From contig OX388343.1 of the NCBI GenBank assembly GCA_947579665.1, positions 103,359,657-103,423,656 of the forward strand: a DNA stretch of 64,000 bases, read 5' to 3'. Shown here piece after piece: positions 38,030-49,450 of this stretch. The position numbers and the translations under genes were made by a program. The stretch is from Sympetrum striolatum. Its lineage: Eukaryota; Arthropoda; Insecta; Odonata; Libellulidae. The stretch's first letter is position 1, and every line of letters begins with the position of its first letter. Under the pieces are notes generated by a model. The model searched no databases and was not told where the DNA came from. It saw nothing but the letters and a program-made list of their open reading frames with translations.

Positions 38030-38720
38030 CAAAGGGAAGAAAAAATTGCTCGCATAGCGGTGTTACGAACAGATTCCGCAATCAGTGAGAGGAGGATTCG
38101 GAATCGCAAAGCACTCAAAAGTGCGGTAGTCCAAAGCTCCGCAGTCTGGGATTTTCGGCGCCAAACCAAATGACGAGACGGAGGAAAAAATCCCACGGGA
38201 CCAATCTAGGACACGCCGAAAATTTCCTAAAAACCTCACACAGATCGTCAATTCGCAAATTACCTTTTCAACGAAAAAGCATATCCCATCAGGAGGATCC
38301 AATTACATCGGATACACTGCGGGAGGGAGAAGCAAAAAACGGAAATTCGGAATCGCTGGAAAGCGCGCTGTGGAGATGCGAACGTTTTCTTCTTTTGCGG
38401 AAGACAGAGTACGGATCCATTGCCCTGCTGGATGTGTTTCAAAGAGATGGGGCAACATAAAGGCCGCGTTCCCATCAGAGTAAGTAATAGGGATTCGAGG
38501 GAAGATCAAACGCTTTTTTCTATTGGCGGTCGGAGTTTCCCGTCTACCCTCAATCGATGCGTCACAATTCCATTTCCCAGAGATGCCGAGATCGAATTCG
38601 CGGCCCGAGCGCTTACGACATTAGCAGCGGAGTTGGGGGGAATTCCCAGGGTGGGGAATCGGTGGGGGCGGAAGAGGGGATGCACAGGGCCGGCCTGAGG
38701 CGCGGCTATGAAATGGTCAT
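38030..38720. other. GC-rich island
   Basis: A sharply GC- and CpG-richer block with overlapping frames open on both strands (38008-38698). No domain is recognised in any frame. An E2F-like near-palindrome, TTTTCGGCGCCAAA, is at 38152-38165. The word CAGGGCCGGCCTGAGGC (38686-38702) resembles an hAT-type terminus at the 3' edge, but no inverted partner is seen. A promoter-type or conserved non-coding block is a reasonable guess only. Confidence 0.4.
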
Positions 38721-38795
38721 TGTGCTATTTAATCTCAACAATCTGATCATGTCTATTAACAAACCATCCATGACTGTGTTGATTCAGAAATGTTT

Positions 38796-38856
38796 ATCTC
38801 CTGCTGGAAATCGAACCCGGGACCGTAGATGTTTACTTACATCTTCAGTAGGAGGC
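38796..38856 (-). mobile_element. tRNA-like element lacking a D-arm
   Basis: Read on the minus strand: a 5' strand CCTCCTACTG (38846-38855) pairs 8 of 10, or 10 of 10 with wobble, with CAGCAGGAGA (38797-38806). A perfect 6-bp hairpin AGATGT / ACATCT with a 6-base loop (38827-38844) stands in the anticodon-arm place. CCGGGTTCGATTTCC gives a B-box-like T-loop (38806-38820). No D-arm sequence is present between the outer stem and the hairpin. It is probably a rearranged tRNA-derived SINE head; a functional tRNA is unlikely because the T-stem is weak. Confidence 0.5.
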
Positions 38857-38869
38857 AATAAATTCTGTA

Positions 38870-39239
38870 TTAAAAATATGGTTCATACGTTTAACGTAAG
38901 AGATTTAATACTTTTCATTTTAATCCGCTAGGTATGAATCAGGGATAAAAAGATAAAATTTTGAATTAACTACATTTTGGTTATTTACACTTGCTATGTC
39001 GATCTAATGACCCTGTACATATCGCTCATCTTTTTTCTATGTGGGCATAGTTCGCCAATTCCACGCTCAATTCACAATCCTCCATTCTTTGTTATTGGTA
39101 TATTTCGCTTCGGGCAGATCCGCACATATTTTCATACGTCAACTTTTGTTATTTTGACCACATTCGTCTTTACTAGTACTACCATTGGCCTCGCAGTCTC
39201 ATCTTAGCTTATTTTGCTTACCTACTTGTGTTGCAGAAT
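38870..39239. other. AT-rich non-coding stretch
   Basis: The 76-codon hydrophobic plus-strand ORF (38977-39207) has no recognised motif. Nothing else is supported. Confidence 0.45.
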
Positions 39240-39550
39240 TGTATTCGTAGTAGAAGGTGACGCGCGGCATTTCAAAGGAGCAATATTCTGAAATCTGTAT
39301 CCGCCATACATTTCCGCGCTGTTTTTCCTTCGAGGTCGCACTTTCTAAGGAGGCGCAGATGAGATTCAATTTTTTCCGCCAAGACGCGATGTGGAAACAG
39401 TGGAGGGGAAATGCATTCCACAAATGCTCGTCTTTGTTTACGGAATGGTATTCGATTGGAAAAGTCGACCCACTTCGCTTCTCGTCAATCACTAAAGAAC
39501 ACTCGTACGGAACTTGCGGCTGTCTGCTTAAGGATTGACGGATTCACGGA
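39240..39550. other. Small GC-richer block with open frames on both strands
   Basis: The 93-codon plus ORF (39257-39538) and the 97-codon minus ORF (39199-39492) overlap almost fully. Neither shows a domain I know. CpG-containing words (GTGACGCGCGGCA, CATTTCCGCGCTG) set the block apart from its AT-rich flanks. It could be an exon, but the opposite-strand openness prevents a call. Confidence 0.3.
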
Positions 39551-41259
39551 ATCCGAAATTCGGAAATAGAGCTGACCACATAAAATTTGATTCCCTGCAA
39601 AGACTAACTAATCCGTGTCGTTTTGTAGAACTCTGTTCCTCGATACCTGTTTCTTGTTAACCTATATGAAGAGGTGCTTCAAACGAAGGTGAAATAAGCA
39701 GAGTGCCTTTTTGTGAACAAGGCGGAAATAACAGTTACTCTAGCAGTGTATAAGCTTTGGCTTCAAATGCAAACTCGTAGCGATTATTACGTAGCATTAA
39801 ATATTAATATAAAAACAAATGTTAGAATAAATAACTCTAATTAAGAGTTTTCACCGGTAATAATGTCAATAATTTTTCATTTCAAACACTGAATTACGTT
39901 GTAAAACGAAAACATGATAATAGTATTATTCAAATGCGTTACTTATACACTGTAATTGAAAGCTTATGGACCCTACTTATGAGCTGTTTTCTAGTCCAGG
40001 CAAGTTCAAGAAATGTTGTTGGCTTGGGTAACTGTACGCATCTGGTGGTAACAATACATCACTATTTATTTTAGTATGTGAGACATACAAAGCATAATAA
40101 TTCGCGGATATATCACAGATTGGACATCTCTATTTTAAATTCATGAAGTTTCTGAATAAATTTCTCCGATAAACCAGCTGCATAAGAGAATTTTCATACA
40201 GTCCAACGTGGAATGTCAGTACTAAATCTAGGAAAAAATATTTGTGCGTTACAAAATCAGTAACCCATAATCCAAAATCCATATTTCCTGTGAAAAGTGA
40301 TAATAATTATTTCTGCCTCCACTATAGAGTTGATTGAAATAGCTATAAAAAATGATGACTGTAAGTGGCTATTTAATAAAAAGCCGCCGTAATTATTTAA
40401 TTGAAAATATGAGACAATTGGACGGAATAAATTTGAAAAACAAATTTAAATATTAGTTTAATCATATTTTTATTAGTTAATTGCTGGTGGAATTTAAGGC
40501 ATTTTTCGCGAAAGCTCTCCATCAGTTACTGGAATTCCCGGAAAATAAAATAATCAATTATTATTCAACAAGATCGTAATTAGGCTAAGATCGGAGGAAT
40601 GAATTGTAACGAAACCAAGCTTTTAATTGTGAGCTCCCATCTGCAATGGAACGCACGGCAGCTTTTGCAAGTGAAGAAAACAAAATGTCCATCCATTTAT
40701 ACTGCCCATTCAAATTTATTGAGTTTCAACGGGCAAATAAATCAAACTGGAGTTGCAATTATTCCAAACATTTATGGAAATATTTGCGACCATATTTTCA
40801 GAGGGATAATACTCCTTTTTGGTGTTACTTCCCTCAGAAATTGTAGTAATCGATTGGGTTTTGAAGCGCCTAGTGAAATATGAAGAATATTGAGTGATAT
40901 TTTTCGATGGGTTGAATTAGATCGCGATCCTCTGCTACACATCAGAATTAAAGGGTTTTAATTTATTTGCAACGTGTCTTAAGAGATATCAGGGAAAGTT
41001 ACTACTGCCATGATTGTAAATAACACACATAACTATAAATAGGGTGGTATTGTGATGTAAGTCCAATTTGATCTCATTATTACAGTAGGTATTATTTTCC
41101 TGAGAAAATAAAGTAGCTTGTCCAGTGACAGTTTCTTAGAGATAATTTCAAAAGACAACGAGTTCATGATTATTAATTTATAAACCTTGTGGTAAACCTT
41201 GTTACGACATTCGAAATTTACTTGAAGTTTTCATCGTGAAGTATTTAACAATTTCCTCC
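39551..41259. other. AT-rich non-coding stretch
   Basis: The overlapping 94- and 66-codon plus ORFs at 40599-40883 lie in a moderately complex patch with no recognised motif. No gene is called. Confidence 0.5.
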
Positions 41260-42560
41260 GATTGACCTATAATCACCTACAGCCTGCAGAAATGTCTTCC
41301 CCCTCTGGTAACGAAACGAATCATGGGGACTTTTCCACGCAATTATCTTTGAAATGATTAGAACCTTTGCGTAAGAAATTTTCCGCGAAATCTCCTCCAT
41401 CACACGCATGCAGAAGCAGAGGAGGAGAATGTCACAAGGACTTCCCGGCAATTAGAAAGCTAAAAAGAGCTCCTCGGATCGTAAAAACGAAGGTGAAAAT
41501 TCGCTCAACTTCAAACCTCCCCTCCTTCTTCATACTTATTAAACCCTCGGAGACCTTTTTAATTTTAACGACATTCGGGGCCGAATTTTCCGCTCGGATG
41601 AAAGTCACCGCGCACGCCGCCCTGAACATCCCGAATCGAGAAGGGTTCGAGACCGTTCGGGTCAAACCTCACGCACCCTCGCGTTCCATGCACGCATGTG
41701 ACCAAAGGCTCTCTTTCTTGAATCAGACGCGAAAAAGGCATTCTCTGGAAAGAAGAGAAAATTCCCTCCTCCATCGCCCCCTCCTCCATCGCCCCCTCCC
41801 CCATTGCCCCCTCCCCTATCACCCCCTCCCCCGTCCGCGAGGAAAAGAGCGTAATCCTCACCCCACTCGACGTCTAATCCTTCCCTAAAACCCTCCCGGA
41901 TCAAGCCGAGCACCACCAATGGCGCCGACTTAAAGGCCCTCTCTCCTCGACTTGAAAGGGGAGCGGAGGTTAGAGAGTAATGAATTAGGAGACCGCCGCG
42001 AGATGGCGGTGGGGGCCAAAGGGAGCTCAAAGGGGTGAGAGGAAAAGGGTTTCTTCTCTTCTGAGAGTGTGGAAAGATTAACGTGGCGGTTGGTTTGGGG
42101 TGGACATCTCTTCCACGCCCCCGTCAGCCTTACTTCGCGATCCATCTCTTTTCCCGCCCTTTTCGCTGTCCAAGAAGATGGCGTATGAGCGTACTCTCGC
42201 GTAAAAAAGGAAGGGGATTTGACTCCGGAGGCGTTACCAGAGGGAGTGGAAGAGGTCGTTGAAGAGGGGCAGACAAGAAGGGAGGAGTTGGTTGGGCGGC
42301 CCGAAGATTCCGACCCAGCCCTTATTGTCATTATCGTAATCGGCATCGCCATTTTGTCGTGATCGATAGGAGTGGGGAAGTGCTTCCAGATGCAGGAGAA
42401 AGATGAGGAGAGATGTGGGGTTTGAAACCTCCGCCGCTGAGCTAGGCGGAAGTTAAGGGATTTCCGGATCGGAGGACGTGAAAAGGTGTTCTGGAATGGA
42501 TGGAATTGGTGTAGAGAAAATTTCGTTTCCGCGAGCTTTTTGTAGACGACTAAAGCGTTA
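41260..42560. other. Largest GC-rich island of the window
   Basis: About 1.3 kb of GC- and CpG-rich sequence holds a C-rich tandem repeat and long frames open on both strands (173 codons plus, 232 codons minus). YY1/PHO-type AAGATGGCG is at 42175-42183, CGCCATTTT at 42347-42355 and GAGATGGCGG near 42001. This combination fits a promoter or regulatory island better than a protein gene, but no transcription start can be placed. Confidence 0.45.
41764..41834. repeat. C-rich tandem repeat, ~16-bp unit
   Basis: About four copies of a CCATCGCCCCCTCCT-like unit lie in tandem, with C4-C5 runs at each repeat. The minus strand therefore has four or more G-runs and could form a G-quadruplex. In the plus-strand ORF it gives a repeating LLHRPLPHRP-like pattern, which shows why that frame is open. 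Confidence 0.85.
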
Positions 42561-42628
42561 GAACCACGGAAAAATAAATGGTGGGGTAAGTGTGAAGCAT
42601 ATGAAATATTGCAATGCACATGTATCAC
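41930..42628 (-). CDS. Longest ORF in the window, product not recognised (doubtful)
   Basis: A 232-codon open frame on the minus strand. The translation is rich in Ser, Pro, Arg and Thr, with runs such as SSTTSSTPSGN, and has no domain, signal peptide or membrane segment I can point to. It lies almost wholly in the GC-rich island, where stop codons are rarer, and overlapping frames in the same island are open on the other strand. The Met start is only the most upstream ATG. Both a chance ORF and an unrecognised exon remain possible; I favour chance. Confidence 0.15.
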   Translation of the reverse strand: MIHVHCNISYASHLPHHLFFRGSNALVVYKKLAETKFSLHQFHPFQNTFSRPPIRKSLNFRLAQRRRFQTPHLSSSFSCIWKHFPTPIDHDKMAMPITIMTIRAGSESSGRPTNSSLLVCPSSTTSSTPSGNASGVKSPSFFTREYAHTPSSWTAKRAGKEMDREVRLTGAWKRCPPQTNRHVNLSTLSEEKKPFSSHPFELPLAPTAISRRSPNSLLSNLRSPFKSRREGL

Positions 42629-45600
42629 TTATCCTATTTTCCATTCCAAGTCTACGAGTTAATATGCACATGCGAAGGAACTGCGCTAGCAATTTTCTCT
42701 GAGTTGCGTCCTTATGTCAATTAATATCATGCAGGATTTTTTGGCTTCAATCAGGTACGAAGTCTTGGTTCTATGCAGTTGATTTCAGTATCTGGAATGT
42801 ATTAAATTGAATTAAATATCAATTTCAACTTCCTCTTGATATGCTGGCAGTAACTCGATAAAACAGCTAATTTCTATAATATCATATTTTCTAAATAACA
42901 GTCGATTATAAAATTGTATAAAATACTGCTGAAATGATGTCAGTGTCACTATGTAAGTGTCAATTCTGCAAAATCTACCTCTCAAAGAAGGAAATCATTC
43001 GAGTTTCTATCAAATGTGTTATTTACGAATTCACTAAAGTTGTAGATTTATATTCATGCCATCCAATAAAATTATCAAGTGCTGAAGACCCAATTTTGAC
43101 GTGATTTGCTGGCTTTTGTATTGTAACAGAATTTCTGAATATAATCAAAATATGTATTATAATGATTTTTTCATAGTTTCGCGTAACCAAATTTGTCAAA
43201 GCTAAGAAAGTTGTCGTAATTTGGATAGATTAAAAATTAGAATTGTGTATAGCTTTTGGTCAGTGAGGTAATTTTAACGGGAAGGGTTAGTTTAGTTTTT
43301 ACTATCGGTATTTCCGGTAATTTTTGAAAATTCGTCTTAAAATACTATTTCGTTTGAGTGCCATATTTCTGCTCTAATGGTGGAATTCACTTAAAAATTC
43401 ATCGTCAATGAATTTTAACATCAGGAAATCTTTAAATATCTCATTATAGTAAGCAAGCCCTATATTGTTTGATTTTTAGGTTCGTCTGTTGTATCACATT
43501 ATTCTTGAACGAATGAATTGCGACCGTTGCTGTAATTTACTTCTTTGTAGAGGAATGCTTCATCTACTCCGACTCAAAAGAGGTTGTAATAAAGGTCAAA
43601 GGTCCTTTTACTGATCTCGTATGGCTATCGAGTTCTCTTGTTGCGGAGTGTGCAACAGATTCATAAATTCTGGGAGTTGGTCCTTTGACACTCGGGCTTT
43701 AGTGGATCAGAGAGAGCAATTAAAGCAGCCCTCTTTTTCACTAATTGTCACCATTGTTAACCGTCGGACGTAATAATGTATTAAGCGGTCTCTTCTGAGG
43801 ATCTTTCCCCCCTCAGTCCTCTCAAATGATGCACCACAGATGCCGATTTATATTTTTAAAAGCCGTTACACGAACACTGAAAAATAGTTTAAAATTCGCT
43901 CAGACGCGATCTAATACATCGATAAAAGATGATTAAAAAGTAAATACCTTAAATTCGTATTTATAAATGCATTATGAGTGTAGGAATAGTATATTGAAGT
44001 ATAAAATACGAAATTTGTCTTTTGTTATGAAATGGCAATGCCATTTTTTTTATTCTAGCATTCAATGTAACAAACACAAAGTGGAGGACCTATGTAACAG
44101 AACGTATAAAATGGAGAAAAGCATGATGCTTAATCAGACAAGATGTCCCTTAAAAAAGAAAAGAAAAACTAGCTACAACTAGTGACACAATTACTGAATA
44201 GGTAACCATGATCTTTAATTAGTGGGAAAGTTATCGTTATTCATATTTAAACAACTGCTTCACGACGGTTTAACACTCTGAGAACTAAAAAAGTCTTTCT
44301 ATTTCAATGTCATCCTTTCAATTTTATGAACTTCAATCAAGTCTCCGTTATTACATTAGCCTTCTATGTTGGTTTACTAATTTTCAGAGGGAAATCTGCT
44401 ATTGATATTGTTTAAACGTCAATAAATCATTTTATTCTTTTTTACTTGGCTTATTATAATATGAGTAATACTCCAAGTTCTAAGTTGCTGTATTCAGGTT
44501 AAAAAACCCACAATACGGTATATTGCCGCCGACGGAAAATGTTAAGAGCTTAATAAGTTGGATTTGTGAAACATTTATTAAGCTACGGCGACTAATATTG
44601 TATTATGGACTTTCAAAATTGTTCGAATTACATCTTTCAAATGCAATTGTCTTGCTCTTATTATTTAATTTACCATAAACATTAATTAGGTAGTTTCATT
44701 CATTAGCTACCTACTGTTTTAGAGGGTGGCATTTCCTTTTATGAATATCACAATTTAATACTGAGCATCGATTCTTATACTGTAGATGCAAATTTGTCTC
44801 TTTCAAACGAAAAAAAGATTCTAGAAGCGATGTAGATATCAGAAAGTGAAATAAAAATGAAAATGTTCACTTATTTCTATGAGAGATACGACATATGCTC
44901 AAATTTGGAAGTTACGATGACTACATCAATTAGCAAAAGGTAACCAGTAAGCTACAGTCTTACATATACAATTATAACAAAGTATATAATATACACTCAA
45001 TAGATATTGATAGTCATCAGCACTGGAAAAATGTGTCCATGGGGAATAACCAATCATGCTATCCGATAAATATCAAAATTTTCCGTGATACCTAATCGTC
45101 TAACTCAAGTCTAAGGAAATATTCTTTCCTATAAAAATGTATGAAACTTATTCTTGCACTCTCCATAAATTATTTTTCTTGCATATGAATCACCCTTTTG
45201 CTGAGCAACTGAAGACTTATTACTCATTCAGTCGCTCCTACATTTTCAACTATATATCCATTGATGGCCACGTACTAAGAATGTTAGAAATATGCGTAAC
45301 TTTAGTGAAAGATTGAAGGAATATTGGGGTTACCTGATTTAAGGGGCTTATGCTGGTTCACGTGGTTTATGAAGTTCCTAATGTGTAGAGGGGTTTGAAA
45401 ATGTTTTTATTTTTTTCTGAAATTTGTTGATTTGAAAACCAAATTGTGATGTTTTGTGTTTTTATTATGTTGACTAAATTTGGTGTTACTAATTTTCACA
45501 GAGTCTCATGTAAGCAAAGGAATAATATTAGGCACACTTTAGCATACACATTAAAAGCATTGGAAATATTATTAACTGTAAATTATACAAAATAGTATCA

Positions 45601-46539
45601 ATCCGTTTTCTGGTAAGCTGATAGCGCGTCTTTCCATAATGCATCACTCGTACATAAATACGTTGCTGTAAACGTGCGAGTGATAGTTGAAAAACTGCCG
45701 ATAGCCAGAGCCTTGCTGAACATATATTTTAGGCAGTATTTAGTTTTGTGGATTTATTGCAAAAGATTCAAGCTGAATTCGCGTAAGCAAAGATATCATG
45801 AGTGATCAAAAATATGGCAGTAAATACTTAAATAATACAAGTACATATTGTACATTTATTAAAATCATACCAAAATTACATTTCCCTCTCTTAAAAATTA
45901 TGAATGAATTATAATTCACCAAAATCCGTGCTGATTATTAAAACTGCCGAAATTAGCGTTATTTCGCTAAATCGGCCAAAATTCGCGTTATTTGTAGGTT
46001 TTATCGCTTACTGCGAAAAAAAACACCTGTACTAATGTGTTACTCCTCTGATAAACAGGTAAGATTGGTTCGGGTGATTGTGGCAGTTTTCAGAAATATA
46101 TATAAAAAAAATGTATGGCTCATATACTTGATTTTAGACGAATAAACGAAGGAGATAGTCTAAGAGAAAGTGGCCGCGGCCCGGATTTTTGCCTATCGGT
46201 TTCTCTATCTGATTCAGCTAATACATCCCAAAACAAATCTATCGATTTCTTAAGCTATAATAGGATACAGTTGGAAAAGTCAAGTAAATAGATCTACCGC
46301 AAAGAAAGAAAAATATTCGAGATGAACTTTTTTCCTTCGTTTCTTCACCCAAAATTTCGTATTGTAGTACAATCAAAATCGGTAGGAAGACCATGAATAT
46401 CGTAAGAAAATCCTATAAACTATTTTATCATTCCCTTGTTATTTCTCTGCAATGATTTTAATGTTACACTCAAAATTATGTATTTCTATCTTATTTTTGG
46501 AGTTGAAAACAGTTATAATATCAAAAATGAACAACGTTA
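42561..46539. other. AT-rich non-coding desert
   Basis: No gene is recognised. Noted structures are a 10-bp perfect inverted repeat AGCTTAATAA / TTATTAAGCT (44547-44556 / 44575-44584) inside a longer loose palindrome (44508-44605), and a short direct repeat containing GCGTTATTT at ~45956 and ~45986. Confidence 0.5.
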
Positions 46540-46860
46540 GAGTTGATATGAGTGGGAGAGAGAGAGGGGAAGGGGTAGACATCTCCTAGCAGAAGCGAGG
46601 GAAGAGATAATGACAAAAAGGGGATCTCCTTCTGTTGTGAAACTTTGTCCTCATTGTCTTTCTCAGGAAGTGAGGGAGGCCAATGGGAGGAAACAGCGAC
46701 GGGCCCTTCTTCAGGGGAGAGGTGCGATTTTATAACCATTGGATTTTTTGTCATATTTCTCTCTCTTTTCGTCATTTACTTCGGAGTATCTACATTAATT
46801 CCCTCCATTCTTCCTACATTTCATTTCTTCTCTCCATCTTCAGAATGAAGAAGGATTATA
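46540..46860. other. GA-rich and GC-richer patch
   Basis: GGGAGAGAGAGAGGGGAAGGGG (46553-46574; described as a GA run) is followed by overlapping short ORFs on both strands (46521-46946). GAGA-type runs are common in insect regulatory DNA, but no gene can be tied to this. Confidence 0.3.
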
Positions 46861-47154
46861 GGTCGTCGTGCTTTCACACGCACTATGTTGACATGCCATT
46901 AAGTACGACCGGTAATATATATTTTAACATTTCGATGTGTACTTAAATATTTTAAGTAACAATCAGTTAAAATGCTCTCAGAAATTGGAGATGTTTAAGT
47001 ACATTCTGGTAGCATAATTTTAAGTACTTTTTCTAGTTTTTATGTTCATATAAGAAGGTTTTATCCTTGTTTCCACTTGAAAGAATCACTTTGCTATGCT
47101 TGCGAAGTGATGAATCAACTACCTTCCTTTCATGAACTAAGGGCATAGAGACTT
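46861..47154. other. AT-rich spacer
   Basis: Nothing was recognised. Confidence 0.5.
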
Positions 47155-47275
47155 CAGGAACGAAAGTGAAAATAACTTTTACTATACCACAGAATAAAAG
47201 CTATTTTCACTTTCGCAGAATAAAAGTTATTTTCACTTACTTTCACTTTAAAAGTTATTTTCACTTTCGTTCCTG
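47155..47275. repeat. 27-bp perfect inverted repeat with internal tandem copies
   Basis: The left arm (47155-47181, CAGGAACGAAAGTGAAAATA...) and right arm (47249-47275) are exact reverse complements over 27 bases. The 67-base interior has two further copies of the right-arm motif AAAAG(C/T)TATTTTCACTT, beginning near 47197 and 47222, each preceded by CAGAAT. The motif thus occurs once inverted and three times direct within 121 bp. No coding potential. It could be a small foldback element or a hairpin-forming array. Confidence 0.9.
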
Positions 47276-49069
47276 ATGGATCCATACCACCAAGTCACGG
47301 CCCAAGCAGTTGATTCTAGCATAGAGACTTATTCGAAATGCGTTTGAAAGTTTAATGTAGGTAAACAGGAGGTTCTCACTTATAGAATGAAATGTAGCGA
47401 AAATAACGACGTAATCCCTATTTTAGAAATTGTGTAACGCACGCTGTAGGTGTACCAAGTTATAAGCAAAATGTAATGTCTTAAAACGACAATATAACTT
47501 TAATTCAAATATCACCAAAATTTCAATTCAGATCTAGATTACTAATAAATATTAGCAATATCCGTTAAAATTAATTTAGATAATGTATTCAACATTGAAG
47601 GGAAAGTAAGTAAGGGAACCCTTTATAATAATATGAAAATTATGAAAAAGCCATACATAATAAATATTAAATCATTTTTTGCATGGAGCTAAGAGGAGTT
47701 TGAATACTCAAGCTTAATGTGTGTACATCCCTATCTAAATACTACTTAGTGTTTCCTTAAAATTTCTGAATAAGTGAAGTATTTGTAACACCTGGGCTTC
47801 TCTGTTGTTATTAAAATTGGTACCTTAACGTTCAGTAATATACTGAAGTTTTCCTATTGGATGTTCTTACATCGTAAATTCAACTTACAGCAAAGCATAC
47901 TTGACTATTTTCTTACTTTCTCGAAAGCCGTTTTGGCTACGTAAATTATTACTTCAATTAAATTGCTAATAAATTCACCACTTAAATTCAAGACAATGGT
48001 ATTTATGCCTTCAGAATAGGGAGATAGATATTTTACTGGTGTATTAATGTTAGGGTCCTTATTGAAATTTAATTACAACTTATAAAACTATATCGATGGG
48101 ATGAGAGGCTTCCATTTTGTATTGCACCACAGAGACGCATTAGCCAATGCGCAATTTAAGTAGTCTACCGAGTAAGTCCCTATAATTGGAAAAATTACGA
48201 TTACTCATAGTCGAAGGAAAGTTGAAATATTCCACCAAGTGAACTCATCTTGCTCAAGAAACACAATGGACGGTCATCATATGAGAATGGTGATTTTAGC
48301 CAAAGAAAAGGAAAATAATGAATTTGTCATGAACTATCTTCTGAAATGTTATATCCTAAGTGGACGAGTTGTTGATACTTCAAATGTTTTTAAACTTTTC
48401 TCCGAAATTCTAGCAAGTAACTATGACAACAAAAATCAAAGTAGCCTTCAACTTTGATTATTGCTTTTTTCTCACGATAAGCAGAAAAGCAGCAGAAATA
48501 TTTCTGCGAAAAATCTAAAATTATAAATTTTTATAGTTTACATGAAATAATCGTATTAATGATAGCGGCTTATATAAACGACGCGGTAGTTCATGTGCAT
48601 TTCAACTTGTAATTAATGGCTGAAATGAAATGACAAAGAAAATGACGGCCATATTATTGCATTTCTTAAATTGAATATTGAGTTTTTCAGTATAACCAGT
48701 TAGGTAATATTTCCTCTCCTGAGTTTGTCTATCCATAGACCACGTATAAAATTTTAAGTATCATTTTAGGTATTTATGTGGTAAATTCTTCCATTTCTAC
48801 ATTAGCTTGGTCTCTCTTGGCAGCATTTTCGATTCTGATTCCTAAGCCTCTCCTTCATTTTGCGATTAGCAGTATCTTGTATCTAATTCATAATTTTTCT
48901 TTTTTTAACATTTAACTATCGTTCTTCAAGTAAGAGTGTTCTGGAATACTTCATGAGTTATGTATAATCCTCGATTGTTTACTGTTATTCACGTTTTTCC
49001 AATGTGCACAAATGAAACAAGTCATCGTATATTTTCACGAATCGCCGAAATATAAGGCCAAGGGCTTTT
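47276..49069. other. AT-rich non-coding stretch
   Basis: The 72-codon ORF at 48239-48457 has no motif. No repeat or RNA is recognised. Confidence 0.5.
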
Positions 49070-49450
49070 TTGAATTCTCTCCTAAATATGCACATTAACC
49101 ATAAGGAGTGCGAATTTTCTTCTCTACTTCCCTCTCTACCACTATCCAGGAGCGAAGGAACCGATGAGAAGAGATCATTTCATTTGGATGTCGTCAGTTC
49201 CCCGGCGGAGAGGTGCTCTAAATTAGGACGGATGAAGGAGAGATCGTTGGAGCAGAAAGATGAGAAAAGGGGGAATTACTTGATTTCCTATCGCAGGCGA
49301 CGTATCGGTGCGGAAGGGGTGAGAGAAAGAACAACAGTGTCTGTTGGGATGAGGAAAGGGAGATAGGTTGTGAGGAAAATAACTTTTTTTCGTATTCCCT
49401 CGGGCGGAGAATCGAGACATCTCGATAACACTCAAGCGTTTTCGAGGAGT
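49070..49450. other. Purine-rich, GC-richer block with overlapping ORFs
   Basis: The plus-strand frame of 98 codons (49070-49366) is Arg/Lys/Glu-rich. The minus strand has overlapping frames of 108 and 70 codons. None has a recognised domain, and the strand-symmetric openness again points to base composition. It resembles the blocks at 8.6 and 46.6 kb. Confidence 0.3.

Noticed and set aside
38686..38702. hAT-type terminus (CAGGGCCGGCCTGAGGC)
   Set aside because: No inverted partner or 8-bp target duplication was found in the window.
40599..40883. 94-codon ORF with neighbour frame
   Set aside because: No domain and flanked by AT-rich sequence. Conservation would be needed to support it.
41367..41888. 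173-codon plus-strand ORF ending in Pro/His/Leu repeats
   Set aside because: It is open because of GC content and the C-rich tandem repeat. It overlaps open frames on the other strand.
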